Below, one piece after another: positions 1 to 8,292 of a stretch of 51,178 nt of DNA. A program made the translations under genes and the position numbers. This DNA is from Polyangiaceae bacterium. Lineage in GTDB: Bacteria; Myxococcota_A; Polyangia; Polyangiales; Polyangiaceae. The stretch covers positions 1-51,178 of the forward strand of contig JAICQL010000029.1 in assembly GCA_025937895.1 (NCBI GenBank), given 5' to 3'. Numbering within the stretch: the first letter of the stretch is position 1; every line of letters starts with the position of its first letter. The notes below the pieces were generated by a model. That model was not told the origin of the DNA and ran no database searches. It saw only the letters and a list, made by a program, of their open reading frames with translations.

Positions 1-1656
1 CGTGAAGTCGTCGAGCACCAGCAGAGACACGGCGTGCCTGGGCAGTGAGAACTCGAGGCGTGCGCTGCCTTGCTCGATCGCCACGACGGGGGGCTCACCT
101 TCCAGCTCGGCGAGAGCGCTGGCAGCCTCCAGCAGAGCATACTGCTCGGCGCTGGGTGCAGGCGGCGAGCCAAGCCGGAGCCAGGCCGTGTACACGTTGG
201 AGTGGGTCTGGTCGACGCGGTAGTGCCTCAGCCGGGCGTGCCCAGCAGTCGGCGGCAGCCCGTTGAGCACGAGCTCGACGGTCGCCTCGGGCCCCGGCAA
301 GGCCGCGTCGTGATAGTGCCAGACCAGTACCGCCAGGCGTGAGCCGCTGCGGCTCGCGAGCACTCCGACATCCGCATCATCGCGCACCCCGTGTTCGAGC
401 AGCTGCGCGAGGGGGACGGCCGCGCTGCTGGTCGCGGGCAGGCGCTCGCTGCCCAGCTGCGCAAACATTCGAAAGACATTGAACACCGCCAGCGGCAGCC
501 CGTTGCTGGCCACCTGGCGAAAGCCTGCAAAATACGGCTGCTCGGCGAACGTGAACGCCCAGGTCACAGCGCCTTCCAGCTGGATGCCATGCAAGGCCGC
601 GAGCTCCAGCTTGCGCGGGAACGCCGCAGCCGTATAGCTCGCGTACAGAACGCCGTTGCGATAGTCGTACTCCTTGCCGGTGCACGCAGCGCAGCCCTCG
701 GGGTCTGACTCGCCAATGATCACTGGCTTGCTGCGCAGCTCCGGGTAGCTCGCGAAGCGCGCGAACGCCGTGTCTATCGTGCGCAGCTGGTGCGCGAGGC
801 CCATGTGCAGCTGGCCAGCGATCGTCTCCGGCTTGCCCTTGGCATGAAAGGCCAGGTAGTCGAGCGGGGTGCCACGCTCACCGGTGGCGTAGTTCCTGCC
901 GTGCAGGGCGTGCTCCAGGAACTTCTGCATGAACTCCCCGCCGTCGCCGGCCGTGTGGGGCCCACCCACGCGCGCGCCGGGCAAGGCCCGCCGCACGGCG
1001 GCCATGGCATGGTCGTTGAGCTCGAAGAACTCCTCGGGCGTACCGCTCCAGTAGCCGAGGTTCGGCTCGTTCCAGGTCTGCCACCACCAGGTCTCCACCT
1101 CCTGCGCGCCGTACACGTCGACGCAGTGCTGGGTCCAGCGGTACACGAGCTCTCCCCACCGCCGATAGTCCTTGGGTGGATACGTCCAGCCCGTGAACAG
1201 CTCCGCTGGCCACGAGTGACGGTATGGCTCGGGGCGGCGCGAGAGCGCCTGGGGCATGAAGCCGATCTCCACCAGCGGCTTTACACCGCGCTGCAGGCCC
1301 GCCGCGAGGATGCCATCGACGATCGTCCAGTCGTACACGGGAGTGCCGTTCGGCTCCGTGTAGGCGTTGGTCGAGCCCCACTTGAGCGCCGGCGTACCGT
1401 CACCCGTGGTGAGCAGATTGTGCGCTCGAAAATACATCTGCCCTGGTGCCAGCGAGCCGAGCTCGCCGAGCAGCTTCTGCCCCTCGCTGGTCGTGGCGTA
1501 GTTCGGCTCGTCTGCGCCGAAGTAGCGCCACGGGCGCGGCAGGGTGCCGCTGGGCTGCGCCGCGTCCACCTGCACCCGAGCCCGAAACCCGCTCGGCACA
1601 CCCGCCGCACACGCACTACCAGCCAGCATCAAGAGCACCGGCGCTACCTCCTTCAT
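1..1656 (-). CDS. Secreted glycoside hydrolase, GH39-like (3' end beyond window)
   Basis: 552 codons are visible, from an ATG at 1656 to the window edge without a stop. The N-terminus is a short hydrophobic signal with a Cys in LAGSAC, so it is exported and perhaps a lipoprotein. A TIM-barrel glycosidase follows. The motif WNEPN near residue 210 is the usual GH39 acid/base site, and IIGESDPEG near residue 330 fits the nucleophile strand. GH39 enzymes are beta-xylosidases or alpha-L-iduronidases that retain the anomeric configuration; the substrate here cannot be read from sequence. The C-terminal part (ending SLLVLDDF) looks like the usual beta-sandwich, so little is missing. It is transcribed away from the methyltransferase gene at 1826. 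Other clan-A glycosidases are possible, but the WNEPN/GESDPEG pair favours GH39. Confidence 0.8.
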   Translation of the reverse strand, partial: MKEVAPVLLMLAGSACAAGVPSGFRARVQVDAAQPSGTLPRPWRYFGADEPNYATTSEGQKLLGELGSLAPGQMYFRAHNLLTTGDGTPALKWGSTNAYTEPNGTPVYDWTIVDGILAAGLQRGVKPLVEIGFMPQALSRRPEPYRHSWPAELFTGWTYPPKDYRRWGELVYRWTQHCVDVYGAQEVETWWWQTWNEPNLGYWSGTPEEFFELNDHAMAAVRRALPGARVGGPHTAGDGGEFMQKFLEHALHGRNYATGERGTPLDYLAFHAKGKPETIAGQLHMGLAHQLRTIDTAFARFASYPELRSKPVIIGESDPEGCAACTGKEYDYRNGVLYASYTAAAFPRKLELAALHGIQLEGAVTWAFTFAEQPYFAGFRQVASNGLPLAVFNVFRMFAQLGSERLPATSSAAVPLAQLLEHGVRDDADVGVLASRSGSRLAVLVWHYHDAALPGPEATVELVLNGLPPTAGHARLRHYRVDQTHSNVYTAWLRLGSPPAPSAEQYALLEAASALAELEGEPPVVAIEQGSARLEFSLPRHAVSLLVLDDFT

Positions 1657-1825
1657 GCCGGTCCTTCATTCCCCACGCGCCAGCGAGTTGCAACGAGCTT
1701 GCTCCTGATCCGCGTGGTGGCTCTTGGCCAGCGCTCGTTTTGCGGTCTGTGCAATGTGGAATTGCGTCACGAGACCCTGGGCGCCCGGAGTAAGGTCAAG
1801 CTATTCGCACCTCCGAGGAGCTCAC

Positions 1826-2458
1826 ATGACCAGCGACGCAGCGTTCTGGAATGACATTGCCGAGAAGTACTCGAAGAAGCCCGTGCCCGACCCGGCCGCA
1901 TTCGAGCGAAAGATCGCCGTCACCAAGGCCTTGATGAGCCCGACCGACGTCGTGCTCGACATCGGCTGCGGCACTGGCTCCCTCGCGCTCCGGCTCGCGC
2001 CCGGCGCCGCGCACGTCCACGGCCTGGACGTGTCGAGCGAGATGATCCGCATCGCCCGAGACAAGGCCAGCACCGCCGGGCTCACTAACGTGACCTTCCA
2101 CATTGGCCCCTTCGATCACAGCTTCAGCGCGCTCGAGGCGGGGAGCTTGCGCGGCATCTGTGCCTACAACCTGCTGCACCTGGTCGAAGATCTGCCCGCG
2201 GCTCTGGCTCAGATCCATCGCTTGCTGGCGCCCGGCGGATTCTTCGTCTCGTCCACCGCCTGCCTCGGCGAGTCACGTATTCCCTTCGGGCCGCTGCTCG
2301 CGCTGCTGCGCCTGATCGGCAAGGCGCCGCGGGTGAAGGTATTCAGCAAGCGCACCCTGGAAGACGAGATGAAGCGAGCCGGCTTCATCGATCTCTCCCG
2401 GCCCGACGTTGGTGCGAAGGGCAACATCGCCTTTCTCGTCGCGCATCGGTCACACTGA
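1826..2458 (+). CDS. SAM-dependent class I methyltransferase
   Basis: A 210-residue protein. I chose the ATG at 1826 over upstream starts because GAGGAG lies just before it with normal spacing, and because the family N-terminus (FWNDIAEKYSKKP) begins there. Residues 42-52 are the SAM-binding motif I (VLDIGCGTGS), GLDVSSEM is motif II, and LLAPGGFF near residue 140 is the post-II loop: a Rossmann-fold Methyltransf_11/25 type enzyme. The acceptor cannot be predicted. N-terminal FWND.AEKY resembles ubiquinone/menaquinone or small-molecule C-methyltransferases. It stands alone, divergent from the GH39 gene and followed by 253 bases before the next gene. Confidence 0.85.
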   Translation: MTSDAAFWNDIAEKYSKKPVPDPAAFERKIAVTKALMSPTDVVLDIGCGTGSLALRLAPGAAHVHGLDVSSEMIRIARDKASTAGLTNVTFHIGPFDHSFSALEAGSLRGICAYNLLHLVEDLPAALAQIHRLLAPGGFFVSSTACLGESRIPFGPLLALLRLIGKAPRVKVFSKRTLEDEMKRAGFIDLSRPDVGAKGNIAFLVAHRSH

Positions 2459-2711
2459 GCAGCGCCTCATTCTGACGGAGCATCGAGCGCGGAGAGAAGA
2501 CCAGAAATACAGACAGCGCCTGGCGTCAGAAGCGACAGCTAAAGGCTGCGGGCGCAGCCAAAAAAGCCTGCCGCCCGCAAGAGCAGGCGCTGTGCCAACT
2601 TTGCTCGCGCGCCGCTCCCGGCGCGAGGCGTCTTCGTACGGCAGCGACGGCATCCCGAGGTTTACAAGTCGCGGCGATGGATCCAGAACGTGGCCGAGAA
2701 AGGTAGGTCAC

Positions 2712-3227
2712 GTGCGAATCGATTCATCCATCATCCTCTCCAGCCTTCGACCGCTCGCTCTGGGCATGTCTGCGCTCCTCGCCTCCGGCTGCCTGCCGCA
2801 GCCGGCAACCACGCCGGACGCCGAGGCCTCCGCCCAGGGCGCTGCGCCCGTCGCCCCGGCGCCCCCATCGCCGGAAGAGGCTGCGCAGAGCGTCGCGCGG
2901 CAGCGCGCGCAGACCTGGCTGCAGCTGGTGGATGGCGGCCAATACGACGCGAGCTGGGACGCGGCGGCAGTCATCTTCCAGTCGTCGACGACCAAGGAGC
3001 AGTGGAACACGGCGCTGCAGCGAGCGCGAGGGGCGCTCGGCGCGCTCAGCTCACGCGAGCTCCAGGCCTCCGAATACAAGACCGCCGTGGAGGGCGCGCC
3101 GGAGGGCAAATACGTCGTCGTCTACTATACGTCCGCGTTCGCGGAGAAGCCGAGCGCGCGAGAGATCGTGACCTTGCGACAGGCGACGGACGAATCCTGG
3201 AAGGTAGCCGGCTACTTCGTCCAGTGA
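2712..3227 (+). CDS. DUF4019-like lipoprotein
   Basis: A 171-residue protein. The GTG at 2712 is preceded by AGGTAGG and gives a proper signal peptide ending in a lipobox (LLASGC, Cys27). After a Pro/Ala-rich linker (about 30-55), the domain at about 58-171 has the DUF4019 look: an amphipathic helix ARQRAQTWLQLVDGGQYDASW, then W..AL...R..LG, then strands ending with the W..GY.V pattern. It is probably a small cystatin/NTF2-like periplasmic domain of unknown function. An in-frame extension upstream to 2409 lacks a ribosome site and would bury the signal, so I rejected it. Confidence 0.75.
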   Translation: MRIDSSIILSSLRPLALGMSALLASGCLPQPATTPDAEASAQGAAPVAPAPPSPEEAAQSVARQRAQTWLQLVDGGQYDASWDAAAVIFQSSTTKEQWNTALQRARGALGALSSRELQASEYKTAVEGAPEGKYVVVYYTSAFAEKPSAREIVTLRQATDESWKVAGYFVQ

Positions 3228-3236
3228 AGAGCCGCA

Positions 3237-3264
3237 ACGCGGCAGCTGCCCGAGGCTGCCGCGT
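3237..3264. terminator. Bidirectional terminator hairpin
   Basis: Perfect 9-bp inverted repeat ACGCGGCAG / CTGCCGCGT with a 10-nt loop, placed between convergent genes ending at 3227 (+) and 3310 (-). There is no strong U-tract, as is common in high-GC genomes, so the role is inferred from position. Confidence 0.5.
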
Positions 3265-3309
3265 CACCTTGGTGGAGGCGCTCACGGCTGACGGGTGCAC
3301 CACCGGTGC

Positions 3310-3960
3310 TCACTGCACGCTGAGCTCCTCCACCCAGACCAGCTCGCACGCGCCGTTTCCGCTATCGGCCCTGGTGAGCGAGCTGCGCCAGTGGAAGCCC
3401 CCATCATCGCGAGCTTCGACCAGGTATCCGCTGAGGCGGACGAGGTGTCCAGGCCGGAGCCGCCCGATGGCCTTTGCGATGGCCGGAGTTGCGGCGATGA
3501 GGTGCATGTTCGCGCTCGAGGTCACGATCTCCTGGCGGGGGATGGGCGGCGAGCCCTCGTAGCGCCAGAAGTAGAACCGGCCACCCTGAGTGATCTCGAG
3601 CCGACTCAGAACCTCTTCATCCGACATGCGCCCCCAGCCGAACGCGACATCCACAGGGACGAGGCTGTCGCCACCCCAGCAGCAGTAGCTCTCCACCCCG
3701 AGCACGCGCGCCTCCAGCTCGAACGAGGCGAGCGCGCGCAAAGCGAAGCCAGCCTTGGTAAATTGGAGCGCCTCGTCCGGGTCGAGCGCCTCCTGGACGG
3801 GTACCTGCGGCGCGATGATGCCCGGCCCGCGCTCGATGGGCCGTGCCAGAACGAAGCGATCGAATGCGAGCCACGCCGATACCAATCCGAGCACGGCAGC
3901 AAGCGCGCGCAGCATCACCACTGCGGACGGCAAGCAGGTCGTGGACTTGAATTCCTCCAT
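3310..3960 (-). CDS. Conserved protein with N-terminal membrane anchor
   Basis: A 216-residue protein with a single hydrophobic N-terminal segment (about 16-38, MLRALAAVLGLVSAWLAF) and then a soluble region. That region has conserved-looking motifs: CCWGGDS, FGWGRMSDEEV, GGRFYFWRYEG, SSANMHLIAA, and a C-terminal CELVWVEEL. The pattern of short strands with GHLVRLSGYLVEA suggests a small beta-barrel or OB-like domain on the periplasmic side. I recognise the general type (conserved hypothetical proteins of proteobacteria) but no named family or function. It is convergent with the lipoprotein gene at 2712. Confidence 0.7.
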   Translation of the reverse strand: MEEFKSTTCLPSAVVMLRALAAVLGLVSAWLAFDRFVLARPIERGPGIIAPQVPVQEALDPDEALQFTKAGFALRALASFELEARVLGVESYCCWGGDSLVPVDVAFGWGRMSDEEVLSRLEITQGGRFYFWRYEGSPPIPRQEIVTSSANMHLIAATPAIAKAIGRLRPGHLVRLSGYLVEARDDGGFHWRSSLTRADSGNGACELVWVEELSVQ

Positions 3961-4058
3961 TCCACGGCAGCTGGCGCACGGCTTGCCCGCGCATCGCGGG
4001 CGCGGCGCTCAGCGGGCACATCCTGGCGCCGCACGTCTGCGAACGACGCCGAGCCCAC

Positions 4059-4075
4059 CACCCGCGCAGCGCGGA
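4059..4075. repeat. Short intergenic palindrome, copy 1
   Basis: The 17-mer CACCCGCGCAGCGCGGA lies between minus-strand genes. Its core CCGCGC-A-GCGCGG is a perfect palindrome. The same 17 bases recur at 16762-16778, with degenerate versions near 12399 and 12425. Confidence 0.5.
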
Positions 4076-4202
4076 TCATCCCCGCCCGGAGCGCTCCGAG
4101 CGCTCGCATGCGCAAGGCCCGGTTTCGGGTGCTCCGAGAGGAACGCCGGCCTGCGCCACCGGCGCCTCCGGAGAGCCGAAGCGGACTTGCCTCGAGCTGC
4201 GG

Positions 4203-4853
4203 CTAGGCTGACCGCCGCTCTGCCCACAGACTCGAGCCCAGCTTGGCGAGCGCAGCCAGGAGCAGCACGGGGCCGAGGTTGGAGAGCAGGTTGATGGCCA
4301 GGTTCTCGGAGGGGCCGCTCGGCGCCAGGATCAAGTTGCCGAGCACCATCCACAGCGCGGAGCCGGCGAGCAGGTAGCCGACCCAGGTCTGCTGGAGCTT
4401 GCTCCGAAGCAGTGGCACCGCGAGCAGCACGGCTCCTGCCAGCCACGCCAGTAGCGCAATGGCAAAGACGATGGCAAAGCCAGGCGGCAGGGGCGCGTCC
4501 GCCGCGACGAGGGCAGGTGCGCTCTGAGCCAGCCAGGGCAGGATGAGCAGGCTGTACAGGCTCAGGAACACGCCGAAGAAGAGCCAGGCGACGGCGATGC
4601 ACAGGACCCCGATCAAGCCGAGCAGGCCTGTGGAGGCCGCGACGCCCGCGTACAGCGCTGGCAAGCACAGCAGGACCAGGATGGCGCCCAGGACGCCGAG
4701 CGCGTTGATGGGGAGCCAGCTGCCCTGCAGCGCAAAGACAGCTGGCTCTACGCCTGCAGTGACCAGCGACCTGAGCAACACGTGCACGACGAACAGGGCG
4801 GCGCCGATCAGCAGTCCGAGCCCGCCCACGGAAGAGCGCTGCGAAGGAGTCAT
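4203..4853 (-). CDS. Polytopic membrane protein, unknown family
   Basis: A 216-residue, strongly hydrophobic protein with about six predicted transmembrane segments: residues 11-30, 45-65, 70-105 (two), 125-155 and 160-180, plus a short one near 190-210. It starts MTPSQRSS and ends in a charged tail ERRSA. Tryptophan-containing loops (GSWLPINALG, QTWVGYLLAG) are the only distinctive features. No catalytic motif is visible. It resembles DUF4386-type membrane proteins in layout, but that is only an impression. No operon partner is obvious. Confidence 0.65.
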   Translation of the reverse strand: MTPSQRSSVGGLGLLIGAALFVVHVLLRSLVTAGVEPAVFALQGSWLPINALGVLGAILVLLCLPALYAGVAASTGLLGLIGVLCIAVAWLFFGVFLSLYSLLILPWLAQSAPALVAADAPLPPGFAIVFAIALLAWLAGAVLLAVPLLRSKLQQTWVGYLLAGSALWMVLGNLILAPSGPSENLAINLLSNLGPVLLLAALAKLGSSLWAERRSA

Positions 4854-4929
4854 TGGCTTCGTTTACGGCGTCTCGCGGTCGCTGCCGAAAGGATCGTGCC
4901 GGCGTCTCAGCGCGCCCCAGTCTCGATAG

Positions 4930-5145
4930 CTGACTACCGCTGCTGCGCTTTGCATCGCCAGCACACAGGTGGTGTTCTGGAGCTTCACGCAGCCCGCCAA
5001 TGGGCGACGGAGTACTGGACCCAGCTACCGTCCAACTGGCGCGAAGTGCGGCGAAACTGGGAATACTCCCACGCGGCGAGCGCGGTGCGGAATCTGGCGG
5101 CGTTCGTGCTGGTTGGGCTGGCACTGACTATCCCGGGGAGGCGCC
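4930..5145 (+). pseudogene. Frameshifted remnant of a DUF1772-type membrane protein
   Basis: Two adjacent frames together spell the C-terminal half of a DUF1772/anthrone-oxygenase-like membrane protein. The frame from about 4954 reads CIASTQVVFWSFTQPAN. A shift near 4999-5004 leads into TEYWTQLPSNWREVRRNWEY and then a hydrophobic helix RNLAAFVLVGLALTI. In the family, the QVVFW.FT.PAN and NW..LR..WEYSHAA segments follow each other in one frame. There is no start codon or N-terminal half. This is a decayed gene, or a sequencing indel would have to be excluded. Confidence 0.5.
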
Positions 5146-5192
5146 CTGGTCGCCTCTCCTTCGCCGCTCAGCAAGGTCAGAGCAAGAGCCCG

Positions 5193-5516
5193 TCAGCCGT
5201 GCTCCAGCACCCACGGTCGGCTGCCATGGGAGACTTGCAGCGCTGGTCTGCTCGGGTGCTGCAGTGGCGCGAGGGCGCGCTCGCGCGGCCGCGACCTGGC
5301 CGCGCGCTGGCGCAGCTGGGGAGCGTGCTGGCTCTGCTCGTTGCGGTCGCGTGCGATGCGGCTAGCGCGGGGCACGAGCGCCGTGTGGGTGGTGCTGAGC
5401 ACGCGCCGCGCGGCGCCTGCACACGCCGGACACGCTGCGGGTTCTGCGGAGCGCAGCATGGGGCGCTCCGCCTCGAAGAGACCATGTTGGTCGCACTGGT
5501 ATTCGTAGATGGGCAT
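5193..5516 (-). CDS. fmdB: FmdB-type zinc-ribbon protein
   Basis: A 107-residue protein beginning with the diagnostic FmdB/Zn-ribbon_8 pattern: MPIYEYQC, H/G spacing, and a CPAC knuckle at about residue 33. Family members are small putative regulators next to formamidase genes; the role is known mainly from genetic context. The paired cysteines appear incomplete compared with a classical two-knuckle ribbon (one upstream Cys in YQC, then CPAC). The C-terminal 60 residues are basic and low in complexity. It is the last gene of the urt-fmd operon, 15 bases after fmdA. Confidence 0.8.
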   Translation of the reverse strand: MPIYEYQCDQHGLFEAERPMLRSAEPAACPACAGAARRVLSTTHTALVPRASRIARDRNEQSQHAPQLRQRAARSRPRERALAPLQHPSRPALQVSHGSRPWVLEHG

Positions 5517-5531
5517 CGTGGGAGAGCTCCT

Positions 5532-6752
5532 TCAGCCCGCGGTCGAGAGATCGATACCCGCCGGGATCATGCGCCTGGGGGGAACACCGCTGGGACGGAT
5601 GTCGAACTTGAAGATGTCCGTGGGCAGGGCCAAGGTGGCGCAGGCGTTGGGAATGTCCACGATGCCACTGATGCGGCCCTCCACCGGCGCCGTGCCCAGG
5701 ATGGCGTACGCCTGAGCACCGGAGAAGCCAAACTTCTTCAGGTACGCGATGGCGTTCAGGCATGCCTGGCGATAGGCGACATGCACGTCCAGGTAGTGCT
5801 GCTTGCCCTCTTCATCCACGCTGATGCCCTCGAAGATCAGGTAATTGGAGTACCTGGGCTCCAGCGGGCTGGGCTGGAAGATCGGATTCTGCACGCCGTA
5901 CATGGCCATGCCGCCCTTGATCAGGTTGACCCGGATGTCCAGGTAGCCCGCCATCTCGATCGCGCCGCAGAAGGTGATCTCCCCGTCACCCTGCGAGAAG
6001 TGGATGTCACCCATGGAGAGCCCGGCGCCCTTCACGTAGACGGGGAAATACACGGTCGAGCCGCGCGACAGGTTCTTGATGTCGCAGTTGCCGCCGTGCT
6101 CGCGCGGTGGCACCGTGCGTGCGGCCTCCAGAGCGGCGGCGCGCGCCTGGGCAGCAGGCATCCGGCCCAGATGCGCCGTCTCGGCGTAGGGCAGGGCGCA
6201 CAGCGGCGGTACGCGCTCGGGGTTGGTGTCGAACAGCGCGCGCTCGCGCGTGTTCCACGTGTCCAGCAGCTCCTTCGAGGGCAAGCAGCCGATCAGGCCC
6301 GGGTGCATGATGCCGGCAAACTCGACCCCCGGGATGTGACGCGAGTTGGCGTAGATGCCGCTGAAGCCCCAGCACGCCTTGCGCGCCTCCGGGTAGTGAT
6401 TGGTCAGGAACCCGCCCCCGTTCTCCTTGGCAAAGATGCCGGTGAAGCCCCACTGCGAGCTGGCGAGCACGCCCACGTCCAGGATGTCGACCTGCAGCAG
6501 ATCGCCGGGCTCCGCGCCCTTCACTCCGATCGGACCGCTCAGGTAGTGCACCTTGGTCAGGTCGACCACCTTGATGTCATGGGCCGAGTCGTCATCTTTG
6601 ATCTGCCCTCCCGTCCAGTCCACACACTCGACCCGGAACTGCTCGCCCGGCTTCACCCAGGAGACGATCGGAATGTCCGGGTGCCAGCGGTTGTGCAGCA
6701 CATCTTGCTTGGTGGGCGAATCGCCGGTGTCTACGCTGATCAAGGTATCCAT
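5532..6752 (-). CDS. fmdA: Formamidase (acetamidase/formamidase family)
   Basis: A 406-residue, full-length member of the FmdA_AmdA family, which hydrolyses formamide or acetamide to the acid and ammonia in the cytoplasm. Recognisable blocks are HNRWHPDIPIVSWVKPGEQF near the N-terminus, DLTKVHYLSGPIGVKGAEPGD, PGLIGCLPS, the metal-site region REHGGNCDIKNL and GDIHFSQGDGEITFCGAIEM, and the C-terminal GFSGAQAYAILGTAPVEGRISGIVDIPNACATLALPTDIF. All expected segments are present. It lies directly downstream of an ABC transporter of the urea/amide type, which supports a short-chain amide substrate. Close homologues separate formamidase from acetamidase poorly by sequence. Confidence 0.92.
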   Translation of the reverse strand: MDTLISVDTGDSPTKQDVLHNRWHPDIPIVSWVKPGEQFRVECVDWTGGQIKDDDSAHDIKVVDLTKVHYLSGPIGVKGAEPGDLLQVDILDVGVLASSQWGFTGIFAKENGGGFLTNHYPEARKACWGFSGIYANSRHIPGVEFAGIMHPGLIGCLPSKELLDTWNTRERALFDTNPERVPPLCALPYAETAHLGRMPAAQARAAALEAARTVPPREHGGNCDIKNLSRGSTVYFPVYVKGAGLSMGDIHFSQGDGEITFCGAIEMAGYLDIRVNLIKGGMAMYGVQNPIFQPSPLEPRYSNYLIFEGISVDEEGKQHYLDVHVAYRQACLNAIAYLKKFGFSGAQAYAILGTAPVEGRISGIVDIPNACATLALPTDIFKFDIRPSGVPPRRMIPAGIDLSTAG

Positions 6753-6818
6753 GTTCTTGTCTCCGGGTAGCGGGGAGGGGGAGCGGCGGCTGCAGGCTCC
6801 GGGATGGAGGGCAGCGCC

Positions 6819-7568
6819 CTAGATGCTGAGCAGGCGCGCGACCGCCCTTTCGTCGATGTCCTTGCCGGCGCTCTCGTGAATGAAGTGGCCGCGATCGATG
6901 ACCAGCACGCGGTCAGCGATGGCCAGGGCGAAGCTGAGCACCTGCTCGGACACCACGATGGTGAGGCCCTGTTCGTCGCGGATGGTGCGCAGCACCTCCG
7001 CCAGCTGCTTGATGATGGAGGGCTGGATGCCCTCCGTCGGCTCATCCAGCAGCAGCACGCGCGGGTGGCTGGCCAGCGCGCGAGCGATGACCAGCTGCTG
7101 CTGCTGTCCGCCGGACAGGTTGCCGCCGCGGCGCTTGCGCATGTCCCAGAGCACGGGAAAGTAGCGGTACAGCGCCTCGGGCGGCTGCTCGCCAGCCGAG
7201 CGAAGCCCGGTGATGATGTTCTCCTCGACGGTCAGCTTGGGGAACACCATGCGCCCCTGCGGCACGTACGCCAGCCCTTCCATCACGCGCTCGTACGGCT
7301 CGCGCTGGCTCAGCTCTTTGCCGCCCAGCACGATGTTGCCCTGGCGCACGGGCAAGAGGCCGATCAGCGCCTTCATCAGGGTGGTCTTGCCCATGCCGTT
7401 CAGGCCCAGGATGGCCACGATCTCTCCCTGTTGTGCGCTCAGCGACAGCCGGCGGATCACCTGGCTCTGCCCGTAGGCGACGGAGATGCCCGTGACGTCG
7501 AGCAAGGCTGCGCTCTCGGGCGCGGCAGCCGGGCTGCTCTCGATTGCTTCAATGGCCGAGATAGACAT
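6819..7568 (-). CDS. urtE: Urea/amide ABC transporter, ATP-binding protein UrtE-like
   Basis: A 249-residue ABC ATPase of the LivF/UrtE branch. Walker A is GLNGMGKTTL, the signature LSGGQQQQLVIARAL, Walker B LLLDEPTEGIQP, and the switch His follows in VVSEQVLSF. The PTEGIQPSI sequence is typical of UrtE. The N-terminus carries about 20 extra residues rich in Ala/Ser. Its ATG at 7568 lies 20 bases inside urtD, preceded by AAGGTGA, so the two are probably translationally coupled. It powers import with UrtD, UrtB and UrtC. In fmd clusters the equivalent subunit may import formamide/acetamide rather than urea. Confidence 0.9.
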   Translation of the reverse strand: MSISAIEAIESSPAAAPESAALLDVTGISVAYGQSQVIRRLSLSAQQGEIVAILGLNGMGKTTLMKALIGLLPVRQGNIVLGGKELSQREPYERVMEGLAYVPQGRMVFPKLTVEENIITGLRSAGEQPPEALYRYFPVLWDMRKRRGGNLSGGQQQQLVIARALASHPRVLLLDEPTEGIQPSIIKQLAEVLRTIRDEQGLTIVVSEQVLSFALAIADRVLVIDRGHFIHESAGKDIDERAVARLLSI

Positions 7569-8292
7569 CGATCACCTTTGCGTCGTTCTTCACCGTGCTC
7601 ATCTTTCCCTCGGCCAGGCGCTTGCCCTGATGCAGCACCGTGACGGTGTCCGCGATGCTCTCCACGAACTTCATGTCGTGCTCCACCACCAGCACCGCGC
7701 GGCCCTGGCACATGCGCCGCAAGAGCTCCGCGGTCTTCTCACGCTCGGGCACGCTCATCCCGGCGACAGGCTCGTCCAGCATCATCAGCTCCGGGCTCTG
7801 CATCAGCAACAAGCCGATCTCCAGCCACTGCTTCTGCCCGTGCCCCAGCTCCTCCGCCCGGTCCTGCAGGCGATCTTGCAGGTAGATGAGCTCCGCCACC
7901 TCCTGCACCCGCTCCACCACGGCCGGCGTGCGCCGGCAGCGCAGCGCGCCCCACCAGGTGCGGCGCGAGGGGTACGCCATCTCCAGGTTCTCGAAGACCG
8001 TGAGCTCCTCGTATACGGAGGGCGTCTGGAACTTGCGCCCGATGCCCGCCTGCACGATCTCGTGCTCGCGCAGGCTCGTGAGCTCCTGACCCTTGAACTT
8101 GACCTGCCCCTGGCTGCAGCGCGTCTTGCCGGAGATCAGATCCAGCAAGGTGGTCTTGCCGGCGCCGTTGGGGCCGATCAGCGCGCGGATCTCGCCGCTG
8201 TCCACGTACAGGATCAAGTCATCCACGGCCTTGAAGCCGTCGAACGACACGCTCAGCTGCTCCACCTCGAGCAGGTGTGGGGTGCCCATCAT
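7549..8292 (-). CDS. urtD: Urea/amide ABC transporter, ATP-binding protein UrtD-like
   Basis: A 247-residue ABC ATPase starting MMGTPHLLEVEQLSVSFDGF, with the ATG at 8292 overlapping the urtC stop as ATGA. Walker A is GPNGAGKTTL and Walker B MMLDEPVAGM. The signature loop is LGHGQ instead of LSGGQ, a recognised trait of UrtD-type subunits. GIGRKFQTPSVYEELTVFENLEM is the Q-loop region. The same reading frame stays open upstream to 9315, antisense to nothing and inside urtC, but that extension is only an overlap shadow. Confidence 0.9.
   Translation of the reverse strand: MMGTPHLLEVEQLSVSFDGFKAVDDLILYVDSGEIRALIGPNGAGKTTLLDLISGKTRCSQGQVKFKGQELTSLREHEIVQAGIGRKFQTPSVYEELTVFENLEMAYPSRRTWWGALRCRRTPAVVERVQEVAELIYLQDRLQDRAEELGHGQKQWLEIGLLLMQSPELMMLDEPVAGMSVPEREKTAELLRRMCQGRAVLVVEHDMKFVESIADTVTVLHQGKRLAEGKMSTVKNDAKVIDVYLGH

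Noticed and set aside
4782..6770. 662-codon open frame on the plus strand
   Set aside because: It is antisense to fmdB and fmdA, which are secure by homology. Only the segment at 4930-5145 outside those genes resembles a protein and is reported as a remnant.
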